A stretch of 49,200 nucleotides of DNA from SG8-39 sp041558415 (GCA_041558415.1 JBFFEY010000017.1:1-49200), one strand, 5' to 3'. Positions 1 to 8,019 are shown, counted from the first letter of the stretch. Made by a program: numbers and translations. The notes: generated by a model not told the origin, from the sequence alone.

Positions 1-999
1 CACGGCGTCCTTGGCCGGCGCAGCCTCGACCTTCGCGCCGGAGCCGAGCACCTGCGCCTGGATGCGCTGCACGTAGGCGCGCGCCGAGGGATGACCCTGC
101 TTGGCCGCCTTGAGCAGCCAGCCGTAGGCCTGGCCGGCGTCCTTTTCGACGCCGCGGCCCTCGGCGTAGGCCAGGCCGAGCGCGTATTCGGCTTCCGCGT
201 AGCCGAGTTTTGCACTCTTGCGCAGCCAGTCGATCGCCTGCTTGTCGTCGCGCGGCGCGCCGTACATGCCGCCGGCATGGATCGCCGCGAGCATGTACTG
301 CGCCTTGACCTGGTTCTGCGCCGCTGCCTTGCGCAGCCAGTCGAGCGCGCGCGCGACGTCCTTCACCACGCCGGTGCCGCTGCCGTACAGGATCGCCAGC
401 TCGTACTGCGCGTCGCGCTCGCCGTTCTCGGCCGCCAGCTGCAGCCAGCGCACCGCCTGCTCCTCGTCCTGCTGCGCGCCGCGGCCTTCGAGAAACAGCA
501 TCCCCAGCAGGTACTGCCCGCGCGGTTCGCGCGCCATCGCCGCGCGCTCGATCCAGCCGCGCGCCTCGGCCAGGTCCACCGGGCCGCCGGCGCCGTCGCG
601 CAGCATTTCGCCGAGGTTCGCCTGCGAACGCGCGAATCCCTTCCCGGCCGCGGCGGCATACCAGCGCCGCGCGGCGGCAGGATCGCGCTTGCCCGGCGGC
701 GCGCGATCGTAGAGCACGCCGAGGTTGTGCATCGATTCGAGGTGGCCCTGCTGCGCGGCCAGGCTGAACCATTCGATGGCGGTCGCTTCATTGCGCGGCA
801 CGCCCTGGCCGCGCAGGTACAGGTGGCCGAGCAGGTGCGCCGCGTTGATGTCGCCGGCGCGCGCGGATTCCTCGAGCGACGCGCGCGCCGCCGCGTCGCC
901 CTGCATCGCCTTGCGCATCCAATCGACGAGCTCGGCGTCGCTCGCCGCCCAGGCAGCGAGCGAAACCAGCAGCAGCAGGACGACGAGCGCGCGGCGCAC
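1..999 (-). CDS. Sel1-repeat (TPR-like) exported protein, C-terminus cut by window edge
   Basis: The frame stays open from a GTG at 997-999 to the window edge (333 codons, no stop). The N-terminus (MRRALVVLLLLVSLAAWAA) is a clear signal peptide. It is followed by about seven Sel1-type repeats of roughly 36 residues, each with the A-x-x-x-L-G-x-L-Y pattern, for example AAHLLGHLYLRGQGV and AQYELAILYGSGTGV. The GTG is favoured because an AAGGGG ribosome site lies 9 nt upstream and the gene begins 4 nt after the glycosyltransferase stop, which suggests translational coupling. Sel1 proteins are protein-protein interaction scaffolds, often envelope-associated; no catalytic motif is visible. The partner is unknown. 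The family call is firm and the role is inferred only from its LPS-type neighbours. Confidence 0.85.
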   Translation of the reverse strand, partial: MRRALVVLLLLVSLAAWAASDAELVDWMRKAMQGDAAARASLEESARAGDINAAHLLGHLYLRGQGVPRNEATAIEWFSLAAQQGHLESMHNLGVLYDRAPPGKRDPAAARRWYAAAAGKGFARSQANLGEMLRDGAGGPVDLAEARGWIERAAMAREPRGQYLLGMLFLEGRGAQQDEEQAVRWLQLAAENGERDAQYELAILYGSGTGVVKDVARALDWLRKAAAQNQVKAQYMLAAIHAGGMYGAPRDDKQAIDWLRKSAKLGYAEAEYALGLAYAEGRGVEKDAGQAYGWLLKAAKQGHPSARAYVQRIQAQVLGSGAKVEAAPAKDAV

Positions 1000-1003
1000 C
1001 CGC

Positions 1004-2170
1004 TCAGACCCCTTCCCGTCCCGGCGCGCGCGCGGCCTGCGCGAGCGACGTGTAGAGATCGACCAGCCTGCGCGCCATCGCGTCGATGCCGAACTGCTCG
1101 GCGGTCGCGCGCGCGCTGCGCTGCAACTCGCCGCCGCGCAGCGCGCGATCGGCCTGGTGCAGCGCGCGCGCCAGATCCATGCCGTCGTCGGGCGGCGTGA
1201 TGAAGCCGCCGCCGCGCTCGCGCAGCACCTCCGCCGCGCCGCAGCGCTCGCTGACGATCACCGGCACGCCCATCGCGAGCGCCTCGAGCGCCGTGTTGGG
1301 AAAGGGGTCGTAGCGGCTCGGCAGCACGAAGCAGTCCGCCGCCGCGTAGTAGGGGCGCACGTCCTCGCGCGCGCCGATGAAGCGCACACGTGCGGCGACG
1401 CCCGCGCGCCGCGCCTGCGCTTGGTAGCGCTCGCGGTCGCGGTCCTGGCCGACGACCACCAGCCAGAAAGCCTGCGAACCCGCGTGCGCCAACGCCTCGA
1501 TCGCGGTGTCGAGCCCCTTGCGCTCGAAGCCGGAGCCGACGAACAGGAACACGGTGTCGCGCTGGCCGCAACCGATCTCGCCGCGCGTGGTGCCGCGCCA
1601 GGCCGGCACCGCCCCCGGATTGAACTGCTCGAGGTCGATGCCGTTGTAGATCACGTGCAGCTTGTCCGGCTCGATGCGGAAGCCGTGCAGGATCTCCTCG
1701 CGCACCATGCGCGAGTTGCAGATCACCGCCCGCAGGCGAGGGTGCTCGAACATCGCCCGCTCGGCGGCGCAGACGTAGCGATGGTAGGGACTGAGCGCGA
1801 GGCCGAGGCGCCCGAGCGCGGAGGCGCGCGCGGCGCGGATCTCGAGCCAGCGCCGGTGCACGCCGTCGCCGGCGCGGTAGATGTCGCAGCCCGGAATGCG
1901 CTCGTGCGACTGCACCAGGTCGAAGCCGCGGCGGCGCCAGGCGGCGCGCGCGGCGCGCGCGAAGGAGCGGTCGCGCGCGCGCCGTCCGACGTGGAACGGA
2001 TCGACCTTGATGACGCGGCGCGCATCCCAGCCCTCCCACTCGCGCGCGATCAGCGTCACGTCGGTGCCGGCCGCCTCGAGCGCCGGCAGCGCGCGCGCAA
2101 TGAAACGCTCGGCGCCGCCGAAGGGCGTGTAGCGCTGGCGCACCACCGCGAGCCGCAACTTTGCGCTCAT
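1004..2170 (-). CDS. glycosyltransferase family 4 (LPS core type)
   Basis: A 388-residue GT-B fold glycosyltransferase. The N-terminal acceptor domain carries the WaaG-like signature RYTPFGGAERF near residue 14. The C-terminal nucleotide-sugar domain has FVGSGFERKGLD, followed by LPSRYDPFPNTALEALAMGVPVI, whose glutamate is the family donor-binding motif. The start at 2170 is chosen because GGAGG lies 7 nt upstream; an in-frame ATG further upstream lacks such a site. It sits between a heptosyltransferase and a Sel1 protein on the same strand. This context and the WaaG resemblance suggest hexose transfer to the LPS inner core at the cytoplasmic face. The sugar and the acceptor cannot be read from the sequence. 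Confidence 0.88.
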   Translation of the reverse strand: MSAKLRLAVVRQRYTPFGGAERFIARALPALEAAGTDVTLIAREWEGWDARRVIKVDPFHVGRRARDRSFARAARAAWRRRGFDLVQSHERIPGCDIYRAGDGVHRRWLEIRAARASALGRLGLALSPYHRYVCAAERAMFEHPRLRAVICNSRMVREEILHGFRIEPDKLHVIYNGIDLEQFNPGAVPAWRGTTRGEIGCGQRDTVFLFVGSGFERKGLDTAIEALAHAGSQAFWLVVVGQDRDRERYQAQARRAGVAARVRFIGAREDVRPYYAAADCFVLPSRYDPFPNTALEALAMGVPVIVSERCGAAEVLRERGGGFITPPDDGMDLARALHQADRALRGGELQRSARATAEQFGIDAMARRLVDLYTSLAQAARAPGREGV

Positions 2171-2276
2171 GCCGCCGCCTCCGTCAGCAAGTGGCGGCCG
2201 GAGCGCCGTCGCGTCGGCGGCCCCGCGGCATGCTGCCGGGTCGCATCCCCGCAAGCGGGGCCCCTGCTCCGCCGGA

Positions 2277-3377
2277 TCATGCCGCCCTAACCCTCTGGCC
2301 TGCTTCGAGCAGGCGCCGCGCCGCGGCCAGCACCGGCTCGACTTCCAGCGTCGTCAGGCACTCGCTCAGCTTGCCGCCGCCGCAACCGTCGTTGCCGCAG
2401 GGCCGGCAGGGGTGCGCGCTGGTCACCACCTCGTGCGCCACGTTCCACGGCCCCCACTCGAGCTCGCCGCTCGGGCCGAACAGCGCGAGGACCGGCACGC
2501 CCATCGCGGCGGCGAGATGCATCGGCATGGAATCGACGCCGACGAACAGGCGCGCGCGCGCCGCCAGCGCGCCGAGCTCCTTGATCGAGAGCTGCCCGGC
2601 GAGGTTGGTGCTGGACGCCTGCATGCGCGCGACGATGTCCTGCACCAGCCTGGTTTCCTCGCGGTCGGGCGCCGCGGTGAACACGATCCGCCAGCCCTCG
2701 GCCGCCAGGCGATCGGCCAGCGCGGCGACCTTGTCTGCCGGCCAGCACTTGAAGCGCCAGCGCGAGGCCGGATGCAGATGCAGGTAGGCGCCCGGCTCGA
2801 GCCCCTCGGCGGCGAGCCGCGCCTGCACGCTCGCCTCGGCCTGCGCACCGGGCACGAAACTCACGCGGCGTTCGGCCATTGCCGGCTGCACGCCGATGCG
2901 ACGCAAGGCGTCGAGGTTCCATTCGACCATGTGGCGGCGCGGCGTCGCCGGCAACGCGAAACGGTGGCTGAAGCTCTTGCGCCACAACCAACCGCGGTCC
3001 GCGTAGCGCGGCGCGACGCGCCAGCGCGCGCCGAGCGTGCGCGCCAGCCAGGCGCCGCGCGGGTGTTCCGACAGATGCAGCAGCAGATCGTAGCGGCGCG
3101 CGCGCAGCTGCGAAAACAGCCGCCACTCGGCCCGCGCCTGGGCCACCGGGTCCCCGCCGCGCCAGGCCCGCCCCACCGTGTGCAGCTGGGCGAGCGCCGG
3201 GTGGCCTTCGATCATCGGCGCGGTGTCGTCGTACACCAGGGCGTCGATCTCGACGGCCGGCGCTGCCACCTTCAGCGCGCTGAGCACCGGAGTGGCGAGC
3301 AGGACGTCGCCGTGGTGGCGCAGCTTGATGACGAGCGCTCGCCGGCAACGCACCAGCGGGACGGCATCCTTGAGCAT
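2277..3377 (-). CDS. waaQ: ADP-heptose:LPS heptosyltransferase (WaaQ/RfaQ type)
   Basis: A 366-residue GT-B protein of glycosyltransferase family 9. It begins with the typical RALVIKLRHHGDVLLATPVLSALK, has LHLHPASRWRFKCWP in the middle of the donor domain, and later FVGVDSMPMHLAAAMGVPVLALFGPSGE, the family nucleotide-heptose pocket. A Cys-rich stretch (HPCRPCGNDGCGGGKLSEC) near the C-terminus matches WaaQ-like proteins. It would add heptose to the LPS inner core in the cytoplasm before export. The start is the ATG at 3377, directly before the conserved N-terminal strand. It follows the TonB receptor by 41 nt on the same strand and precedes the glycosyltransferase by about 105 nt. The exact heptose position (II or III) is uncertain. 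Confidence 0.9.
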   Translation of the reverse strand: MLKDAVPLVRCRRALVIKLRHHGDVLLATPVLSALKVAAPAVEIDALVYDDTAPMIEGHPALAQLHTVGRAWRGGDPVAQARAEWRLFSQLRARRYDLLLHLSEHPRGAWLARTLGARWRVAPRYADRGWLWRKSFSHRFALPATPRRHMVEWNLDALRRIGVQPAMAERRVSFVPGAQAEASVQARLAAEGLEPGAYLHLHPASRWRFKCWPADKVAALADRLAAEGWRIVFTAAPDREETRLVQDIVARMQASSTNLAGQLSIKELGALAARARLFVGVDSMPMHLAAAMGVPVLALFGPSGELEWGPWNVAHEVVTSAHPCRPCGNDGCGGGKLSECLTTLEVEPVLAAARRLLEAGQRVRAA

Positions 3378-3383
3378 GCGAGC

Positions 3384-3389
3384 AAGATA
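3384..3389 (-). promoter_or_regulatory. possible -10 element (TATCTT) for waaQ
   Basis: TATCTT ends only 6 nt before the waaQ ATG, with no recognisable ribosome binding site between. If it is used, transcription would begin at or next to the start codon. No good -35 hexamer is visible, so this is tentative. Confidence 0.3.
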
Positions 3390-3418
3390 GCACGCGGGAC
3401 GGCCTGGCCGCCGGGCGC

Positions 3419-5506
3419 TCAGTCGACGCGTATTTCGGCGCTCAGGCCGAAGCTGCGCCCAGGCAGGGGGTAGGCCTCGTACAGATCCGGGGTGAACGCG
3501 CTGCGCACCGCATAGCTGTAGTAGTCCTCGTCGAACAGGTTGTTGACGCTGAGCGCGAGGCGGCCCCAGTCGAAGCGGCGCGCCAGCTTCAGGTCGACGA
3601 CGGTGTAGGCGGGGATCTTCGTGCCCAGCGTGTTCGGCTCGTCGTTGTCCATGAATTGGCTGCTCAGCGCGGTCAGCGCCGCGGAGAGCTGCGTGCGCGC
3701 GTCCAGGTTCCAGAGCGCGGACAGGTTGAGCTTGTGCTCCGGCACCAGCGGCACGCGCTTGCCGGCGATGTCGAGGTCGGTGCCGATGGCGAACGGCCCG
3801 CCCGGCAGCACACCCTCGCGGTAGCGCGCATCGGTATAGGCGTAGGCCGCGCCGAGTTGCCAGGCGGCCGCCGGCCGCCAGCGCGCCTCGAGCTCGACGC
3901 CGCGCCGCCGCGAGGGCGGCAGGTTGCGATTGCCGATGCCGCTGGTGAACGGATCGAGGTGAATCTCGTCGGTGATGTCGGACTGGAACAGCAGGGCCCG
4001 CGTCCACAGCGAACGCGCGCGCCACTCGACGCCGGCCTCGTAGGTGATGGCGTGCTGCGGTCGCAGGATCTGGAACTCGGGGGCAAAGAACGCGTTGAAT
4101 TCGTAAATTTCCTCCGCGTTGACGAAGCGGTAGCTGCGTCCCGCCCGCCCGATGAGCGTCCACGCGGCGTCGAGCGCATGGCGCACGCCGATCTCCCAGG
4201 CGTCCTCGCTCTGGGTTTCGCTTGCCGCTGGCGCGGCGGCGCAGAAGAAGCAGCCCGGCGCGCCCGTATCCACCCTGTCCCTTGCGTCGTACTTCGCGCG
4301 CGCCGCGCGGTAACCGAGGCTGACGATCGTCGCCTGGCCGATCTCGACGACGTCCTGCAGGTAGAAGGCCTCGGTTTTCTGCTCGACATCGACCCGGTTG
4401 CTCGGGCGCGAGACGTTCTCGGGACGGTCCGAGCGGCGCGAGTCGTAGCGCCAGCGGTGCAGATCGACGCCGACGGTCAAGCGATGCCGCAGGCTGCCGG
4501 TGACGAACGGCAGGCGCAGACGCGGCGTGAAGGAAGCGAGCTCGAGGTCGTCGTCGCGATACTGGGCGAAGCCGCCGAGCAGTGCGAAGCTCGACAGGTC
4601 CTTGTCGCGATACTCGAGGCCGATCGTCAACTCGGTCTCGTCGATGCGCTGCGTGAGCGTCGCCGCCGCGCGATTGCCATCGCGCTCGGCGTAGTCGTCC
4701 GGCGTATTGGTGCCGCGCCGGTCGTCGCGCAGCTGGTCGAGCCCGGTGGACGGCTGCACGCGGCGCCCGCCCGGCAGGCGCAGGTCCTGGCGGTCGGCGC
4801 CGAGCTGCAGGTCGAGCGCGCCCTCGCCCAGCGCCCAGCGCAGGTTGGCGCTGGCGTTGCGCTGATCGTTCTGGTTGTTGTCGCGGTAGCCGCTCGAGGT
4901 GTAGCCGTACAGCGTCGCGTTCACGCCGAGCGTGTCGTTTACCAGGCTGCCGTAGAGCTGCCCCTCGTAGCTGTCGAAGCTGGCGACGCGGCCGCTGGCC
5001 TCGAAGCGCGGGCCGCGCTTGAGCGGCGAACGGCTAACGATGTTGATCACGCCCGCCGAGGCGCCGTCGCCGTGCAGCACGGCGCCGCTGCCGCGCAGGA
5101 TCTCGATGCGCTCGACGTTCGACAACGGAATCGCCGACCACTGCACGCCCGACAGATCGAAGTCGTTCAGGCGACGACCGTCGAGCAGGATCAGCGTGTT
5201 CTGCGACGCCGTGACGCCGTAGCCGCGCAGGTCGACGGCGGCCGCCGTGCCGTTGTTGCCGAACAGGTCGCGCGCGTTTAGGCCGACCTGTTCGGAGAGC
5301 AGCTCGGGCAGCGTGCGCGCCGCGCTCTGCGCGATGGCCTCGGCATCGAGCACCGTCACGCTCGCCGGCAGGCGGCGCAGGTCCTCCGCGAAGCGCGGCG
5401 CGGTGACGATGACGGCATCGTCCGCAGCCCATGCCGGCAGCGCGAGCAGCAACGCGACCCGGCACGCGGTTGAACACGCGGCGCGAAGGAATTCCGTCTG
5501 CGGCAT
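3419..5506 (-). CDS. btuB: TonB-dependent outer-membrane receptor, probable cobalamin receptor (BtuB-like)
   Basis: A 695-residue outer-membrane receptor. A signal peptide ends at about residue 27 (LPAWA). A TonB box DAVIVTAP (residues 30-37) follows, then a plug domain (about 40-150) with LRGYGVTASQNTLILLDGRRLND and VERIEILRGSGAVLHGDGASAGVINIV, then a long beta-barrel region. A GAGGGG ribosome site lies 5 nt before the ATG at 5506. A cobalamin riboswitch occupies the leader on the same strand, so transport of cobalamin or a related corrinoid is the natural reading, driven by TonB from the inner membrane. A divergent BtuF-like gene supports this. The receptor alone could be mistaken for a siderophore receptor; the riboswitch decides the call. 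BtuC and BtuD are not in the window. Confidence 0.88.
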   Translation of the reverse strand: MPQTEFLRAACSTACRVALLLALPAWAADDAVIVTAPRFAEDLRRLPASVTVLDAEAIAQSAARTLPELLSEQVGLNARDLFGNNGTAAAVDLRGYGVTASQNTLILLDGRRLNDFDLSGVQWSAIPLSNVERIEILRGSGAVLHGDGASAGVINIVSRSPLKRGPRFEASGRVASFDSYEGQLYGSLVNDTLGVNATLYGYTSSGYRDNNQNDQRNASANLRWALGEGALDLQLGADRQDLRLPGGRRVQPSTGLDQLRDDRRGTNTPDDYAERDGNRAAATLTQRIDETELTIGLEYRDKDLSSFALLGGFAQYRDDDLELASFTPRLRLPFVTGSLRHRLTVGVDLHRWRYDSRRSDRPENVSRPSNRVDVEQKTEAFYLQDVVEIGQATIVSLGYRAARAKYDARDRVDTGAPGCFFCAAAPAASETQSEDAWEIGVRHALDAAWTLIGRAGRSYRFVNAEEIYEFNAFFAPEFQILRPQHAITYEAGVEWRARSLWTRALLFQSDITDEIHLDPFTSGIGNRNLPPSRRRGVELEARWRPAAAWQLGAAYAYTDARYREGVLPGGPFAIGTDLDIAGKRVPLVPEHKLNLSALWNLDARTQLSAALTALSSQFMDNDEPNTLGTKIPAYTVVDLKLARRFDWGRLALSVNNLFDEDYYSYAVRSAFTPDLYEAYPLPGRSFGLSAEIRVD

Positions 5507-5557
5507 CCCGTCCCCTCAGGCGTCCACCCGACGCCGATCCCGATTGACGATGACGCT

Positions 5558-5772
5558 GCATGGCCGGTCTCCGGACTCGCGAGAGGGTCGATTCCCCTGG
5601 AGCGCCCCGCCTTCCCGCGCACACCGTTGCGGTGCCGCGCAGTGGCCTGTTGGGACGCCCCGCCTCGCCTACCGTTGCGGGGGCAGTACGGGCCTTGCCC
5701 AGACGCCGCTGGCGCCTGTGCGCACCCGTTTCCCGTTTCACCCGCGGTGCAAGCCGAGCACCGCGGACACCC
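5558..5772 (-). ncRNA. cobalamin (adenosylcobalamin) riboswitch
   Basis: Read on the minus strand, this leader contains the ordered landmarks of the cobalamin riboswitch: GGGTGAAACGGGAAACGGGTG around 5722-5742, CTGCCCCCGCAACGGTA around 5679-5695, GCCACTGCGC around 5638-5647, and the B12 box AGTCCGGAGACCGGCC at about 5562-5577. The receptor ATG lies about 50 nt downstream at 5506, so cobalamin binding would reduce expression of the receptor. The limits are approximate. It fills most of the 320-nt space between the two divergent B12 genes. Confidence 0.95.
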
Positions 5773-5826
5773 TGCAGCCCGTGCTCGCCGGCAAGCGCCG
5801 GCGACACGCGGCCATTATGCTCCGGT

Positions 5827-6714
5827 ATGCGCTGGCACCGGCTGATTCTTCTGACGCTCTGTCTACCCGCGGCAGCTGCCGCCGAGGTCTCGGCGCGCGA
5901 CGACTACGGCCGTGAACTGCGCCTGCCCGGTCCCGCGCAACGCATTGTCAGCCTCGCGCCGCACCTCACCGAACTGCTGTTCGCGGCGGGTGCCGGCGCG
6001 CAGGTCGTGGGCGCAAGCGAGCACAGCGACTATCCGCCGCCGGCAAAACGGCTGCCGCGCGTCGCGAGCGCGACGCGCGTCGACCTCGAAGCGGTGCTCG
6101 CGCTCGAGCCCGATCTGATCGTCGCCTGGCCGCAGGCCGCCACGCGTCGCGCGATCGATCGCCTCGAAGCGCTCGGCCTGCCGACATACCGCTCCGAGCC
6201 GCGCACGCTGGAGGAGGTTCCCGGCACGATCGAGCGCCTCGGTACGCTGACCGGCAACAGCGGCGCGGCGCGGCAGGCGGCGCAGGCTTTTCGGCACGAA
6301 GCGACCGCGCTCGCCGCGCGCTATGCCGCGCGCGATGCGGTGCGGGTCTTCTACCAGGTCTGGAGCCGGCCCATGATCACCGTGAACGGCGCGCACCTCA
6401 TCAGCCGCGTGATCAACCTCTGCGGCGGGAAGAACGTGTTCGCCGACCTGCCGCTGCTCGCGCCCGAGATCGACCGCGAAGCGGTGCTGGCGGCCGATCC
6501 CGAGGTGATCATCGCCAGCGGCGCAGGCGACCAGCGCCCGCCCTGGCTCGACGACTGGCGGAACTTTCCGCAGTTGCGCGCCGTGCGCAGCGATCAGCTC
6601 TACGCCATGCCCGCCGACCTCCTGCAGCGCCACACGCCGCGCATCCTCGAGGGCGCCGAACGCCTGTGCGCGATTCTCGAGAGCACTCGCGCGCAGCAGC
6701 GCGCCGCGAACTGA
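5827..6714 (+). CDS. btuF: cobalamin-binding periplasmic protein, BtuF-like
   Basis: A 295-residue class III periplasmic binding protein. A signal peptide (RWHRLILLTLCLPAAAAA) ends near residue 19. The mature part shows RIVSLAPHLTELLFAAGAGAQVVGAS and YPPPAKRLPRV, then LALEPDLIVAW and a central long helix, all typical of BtuF/FecB-like proteins. It would hand cobalamin to an ABC permease in the inner membrane. It is divergent from the riboswitch-controlled receptor, with its start about 55 nt from the riboswitch 5-prime end, so the two promoters must overlap. The ATG at 5827 is chosen because the signal peptide starts there; there is no clear ribosome site and a TATGCT lies 5 nt upstream. No btuCD follows. 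Heme or siderophore binding is a less likely alternative. Confidence 0.85.
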   Translation: MRWHRLILLTLCLPAAAAAEVSARDDYGRELRLPGPAQRIVSLAPHLTELLFAAGAGAQVVGASEHSDYPPPAKRLPRVASATRVDLEAVLALEPDLIVAWPQAATRRAIDRLEALGLPTYRSEPRTLEEVPGTIERLGTLTGNSGAARQAAQAFRHEATALAARYAARDAVRVFYQVWSRPMITVNGAHLISRVINLCGGKNVFADLPLLAPEIDREAVLAADPEVIIASGAGDQRPPWLDDWRNFPQLRAVRSDQLYAMPADLLQRHTPRILEGAERLCAILESTRAQQRAAN

Positions 6715-6723
6715 ACGCCGGCG

Positions 6724-7029
6724 CTAGAAAGGTTCCAGCCGCGCCGTGTCGCGTTCGACGATGAGCCGGTACAGGCGATCGCCGACCTGCACGTGGGCGA
6801 TGCGGGCCTGCGCGAGCGCGATTCCGGCCGCGTCGCCGGTGAGCCGAAAGCCAAAGGCATCGGCCGCGATCAGCTCCTCGAGCAGGCCTTCGAGCTCGGC
6901 GCGCGAAATAGCATCGCCACTGCGGTCGATCAGGGCGCAGGTCCGGCCGCGGTCCGAGCGCCCCTCGACCCGCAAACCCTCGGTTTCCGCACCGTTTCCG
7001 CCCGTTCCGCGCGCCTTTTCGCTGCGCAT
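6724..7029 (-). CDS. small protein of unknown function
   Basis: A 101-residue frame convergent with btuF (10 nt gap) and divergent from the small coiled-coil gene. The N-terminal third is Gly/Arg rich and low in complexity. The rest, from about residue 29, reads as a folded domain with alternating helix and strand patterns (ISRAELEGLLEELIAAD, then IAHVQVGDRLYRLIVERD). A GAAGG sequence 7 nt before the ATG at 7029 could be a ribosome site. I do not recognise the family. There is no signal peptide and no membrane segment. The sensible amphipathic pattern, and the lack of any other gene here, argue that it is real, but it could be a chance frame in GC-rich DNA. Confidence 0.5.
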   Translation of the reverse strand: MRSEKARGTGGNGAETEGLRVEGRSDRGRTCALIDRSGDAISRAELEGLLEELIAADAFGFRLTGDAAGIALAQARIAHVQVGDRLYRLIVERDTARLEPF

Positions 7030-7080
7030 TTGGGCCTTCGTGAAGAATTACCGCAGGACCCTACAAAAGTCAGGAAACAC

Positions 7081-7329
7081 ATGCAGAACAGCGCCTTATT
7101 TCTTGACGCAAAGGCAAAATTGAAACATAGTCCGCCGGTGGATTCGGAGTTCAACACGCTCGAAACCAAGGTCGCGCAGTTCGTCACCCTCTGTGAACGA
7201 CTGCGCGAGGAAAACGTCGTTCTGCGGCAACAGCTCGCGAGCGCGGAGAACGCCGGCAAGCGCCTCAACGAGAAGATCGACACCGCCAAGGCGAAGCTCG
7301 AGCAGCTGCTTTCGCGCCTCCCCGGTTGA
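7081..7329 (+). CDS. TIGR02449/ZapB-like small coiled-coil protein
   Basis: An 82-residue protein whose core, FNTLETKVAQFVTLCERLREENVVLRQQL, followed by KRLNEKIDTAKAKLEQLLSRLP, is a continuous parallel coiled coil. Small proteins of this type (TIGR02449, DUF904/ZapB-like) commonly precede zapA and are thought to act at the division septum. zapA begins 17 nt after its stop, so the two probably form one unit. The start is uncertain. The ATG at 7081 has an AGGA ribosome site 6-7 nt upstream. A GTG at 7138 sits at the usual family N-terminus, directly behind a TTGACG-17-CATAGT promoter-like sequence. Starting there would give a 63-residue protein. Confidence 0.78.
   Translation: MQNSALFLDAKAKLKHSPPVDSEFNTLETKVAQFVTLCERLREENVVLRQQLASAENAGKRLNEKIDTAKAKLEQLLSRLPG
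7103..7131 (+). promoter_or_regulatory. promoter-like sequence before the zapA unit
   Basis: TTGACG (7103-7108), 17 nt, then CATAGT (7126-7131) resembles a sigma-70 promoter. It lies inside the longer version of the small coiled-coil gene. Its expected transcription start (about 7138) coincides with an in-frame GTG, so it either drives a leaderless shorter product or is an internal promoter for zapA. Confidence 0.4.
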
Positions 7330-7346
7330 TCCAGGTGCCGCAGCCG

Positions 7347-7661
7347 ATGGCCAACGCCGACGACAATAGCATCGAGGTCACGCTGCTCGGACGCAGCTAT
7401 CGCGTGACCTGCGGCGAGGGCGAGCGCGAAGCGCTCATGCAGGCCGTCGCCTACCTCGACGGCAAGATGAACGAGATCAAGCAGAACAGCAAGGTCGCCG
7501 GCACCGAGCGCATTGCCGTCATGGCCGCGCTTAACATCGCGCACGAACTGCTCAGCGTCAAAGTCGGCGGCGGATTGGATATCGGGCAGGTGAAGCGTAG
7601 AATTTCCGACATCGAGGCGAAGCTCGACGCAGCGCTCGCCCAGCAGGAAAAGCTCTTTTAG
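7347..7661 (+). CDS. zapA: cell division protein ZapA
   Basis: A 104-residue protein matching ZapA in full. The N-terminal strand-rich domain (IEVTLLGRSYRVTCGEGEREALMQAVAYLDGKM) is followed by a helix with ERIAVMAALNIAHELL and a C-terminal coiled coil. ZapA bundles FtsZ filaments at the division ring in the cytoplasm. The ATG at 7347 is preferred: AGGTG lies 9 nt upstream and the family begins at this point, whereas a TTG start 21 nt earlier would add an unconserved extension. 6S RNA follows directly downstream, the standard arrangement in beta- and gammaproteobacteria. Confidence 0.95.
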   Translation: MANADDNSIEVTLLGRSYRVTCGEGEREALMQAVAYLDGKMNEIKQNSKVAGTERIAVMAALNIAHELLSVKVGGGLDIGQVKRRISDIEAKLDAALAQQEKLF

Positions 7662-7735
7662 AGAACGCGGCCGGTTAGGCCGCCAGCCACGCAGCGCAGC
7701 GGGAGGTTCATGTGCTGGCATGGCGGAATCGTTCA

Positions 7736-7923
7736 ATGTCCCCTGCTGTGTTCGATAGGGCTCATATTTTCTCGAACCGATAGCGTCCCTTGGTTGCGGC
7801 TCCAAGTGTTGCCGTTGTGATCGTCCCACGCCGCGCGTGCCGGACGAACCTGAGGTGACCGGTAAGCGACCACCCTGATCAGCAGGGTTCGGGATCCGAG
7901 CCCACCGGCATGTGCGGGGGACA
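7736..7923 (+). ncRNA. ssrS: 6S RNA
   Basis: The region between zapA and the EVE gene shows the betaproteobacterial 6S RNA pattern. The ends TGTCCCC (7737-7743) and GGGGACA (7917-7923) pair perfectly as the closing stem. Inside are TCATATTTTCTCGAACC, CGAACCTGAGGTGACCGG, and GGTTCGGGATCCGAGCCC before CCGGCATGTGC. 6S RNA mimics an open promoter, binds the sigma-70 holoenzyme and restrains it in stationary phase. The length (about 188 nt) and the position after zapA agree. I see nothing else in the flanks 7662-7735 and 7924-8019 except the -10-like site near 8005. Confidence 0.92.
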
Positions 7924-8004
7924 CCCATCATCCGCGGGGGAAGCGCGCTTCCCTCGCGGCTTGCCGTCGCCGCGCGGCAGTGCTCGAGTCTCTCTACATC
8001 TCTC

Positions 8005-8010
8005 TACAAT
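8005..8010 (+). promoter_or_regulatory. possible -10 element (TACAAT) for the EVE-domain gene
   Basis: TACAAT ends 9 nt before the ATG at 8020, and no ribosome site lies between. If used, the leader would be only about 3 nt long. The -35 region is weak. Confidence 0.4.
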
Positions 8011-8019
8011 GCGGCTGCA

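Noticed and set aside
1002..1012. CTCAGACCCC at the glycosyltransferase stop resembling the inverted-repeat arm
   Set aside because: Only nine bases match, with no DnaA-box half and no inverted partner nearby.
2230..2275. CCCCGC-AA-GCGGGG hairpin between waaQ and the glycosyltransferase as a terminator
   Set aside because: The stem is very short with a two-base loop and no T-run; the genes look co-transcribed.
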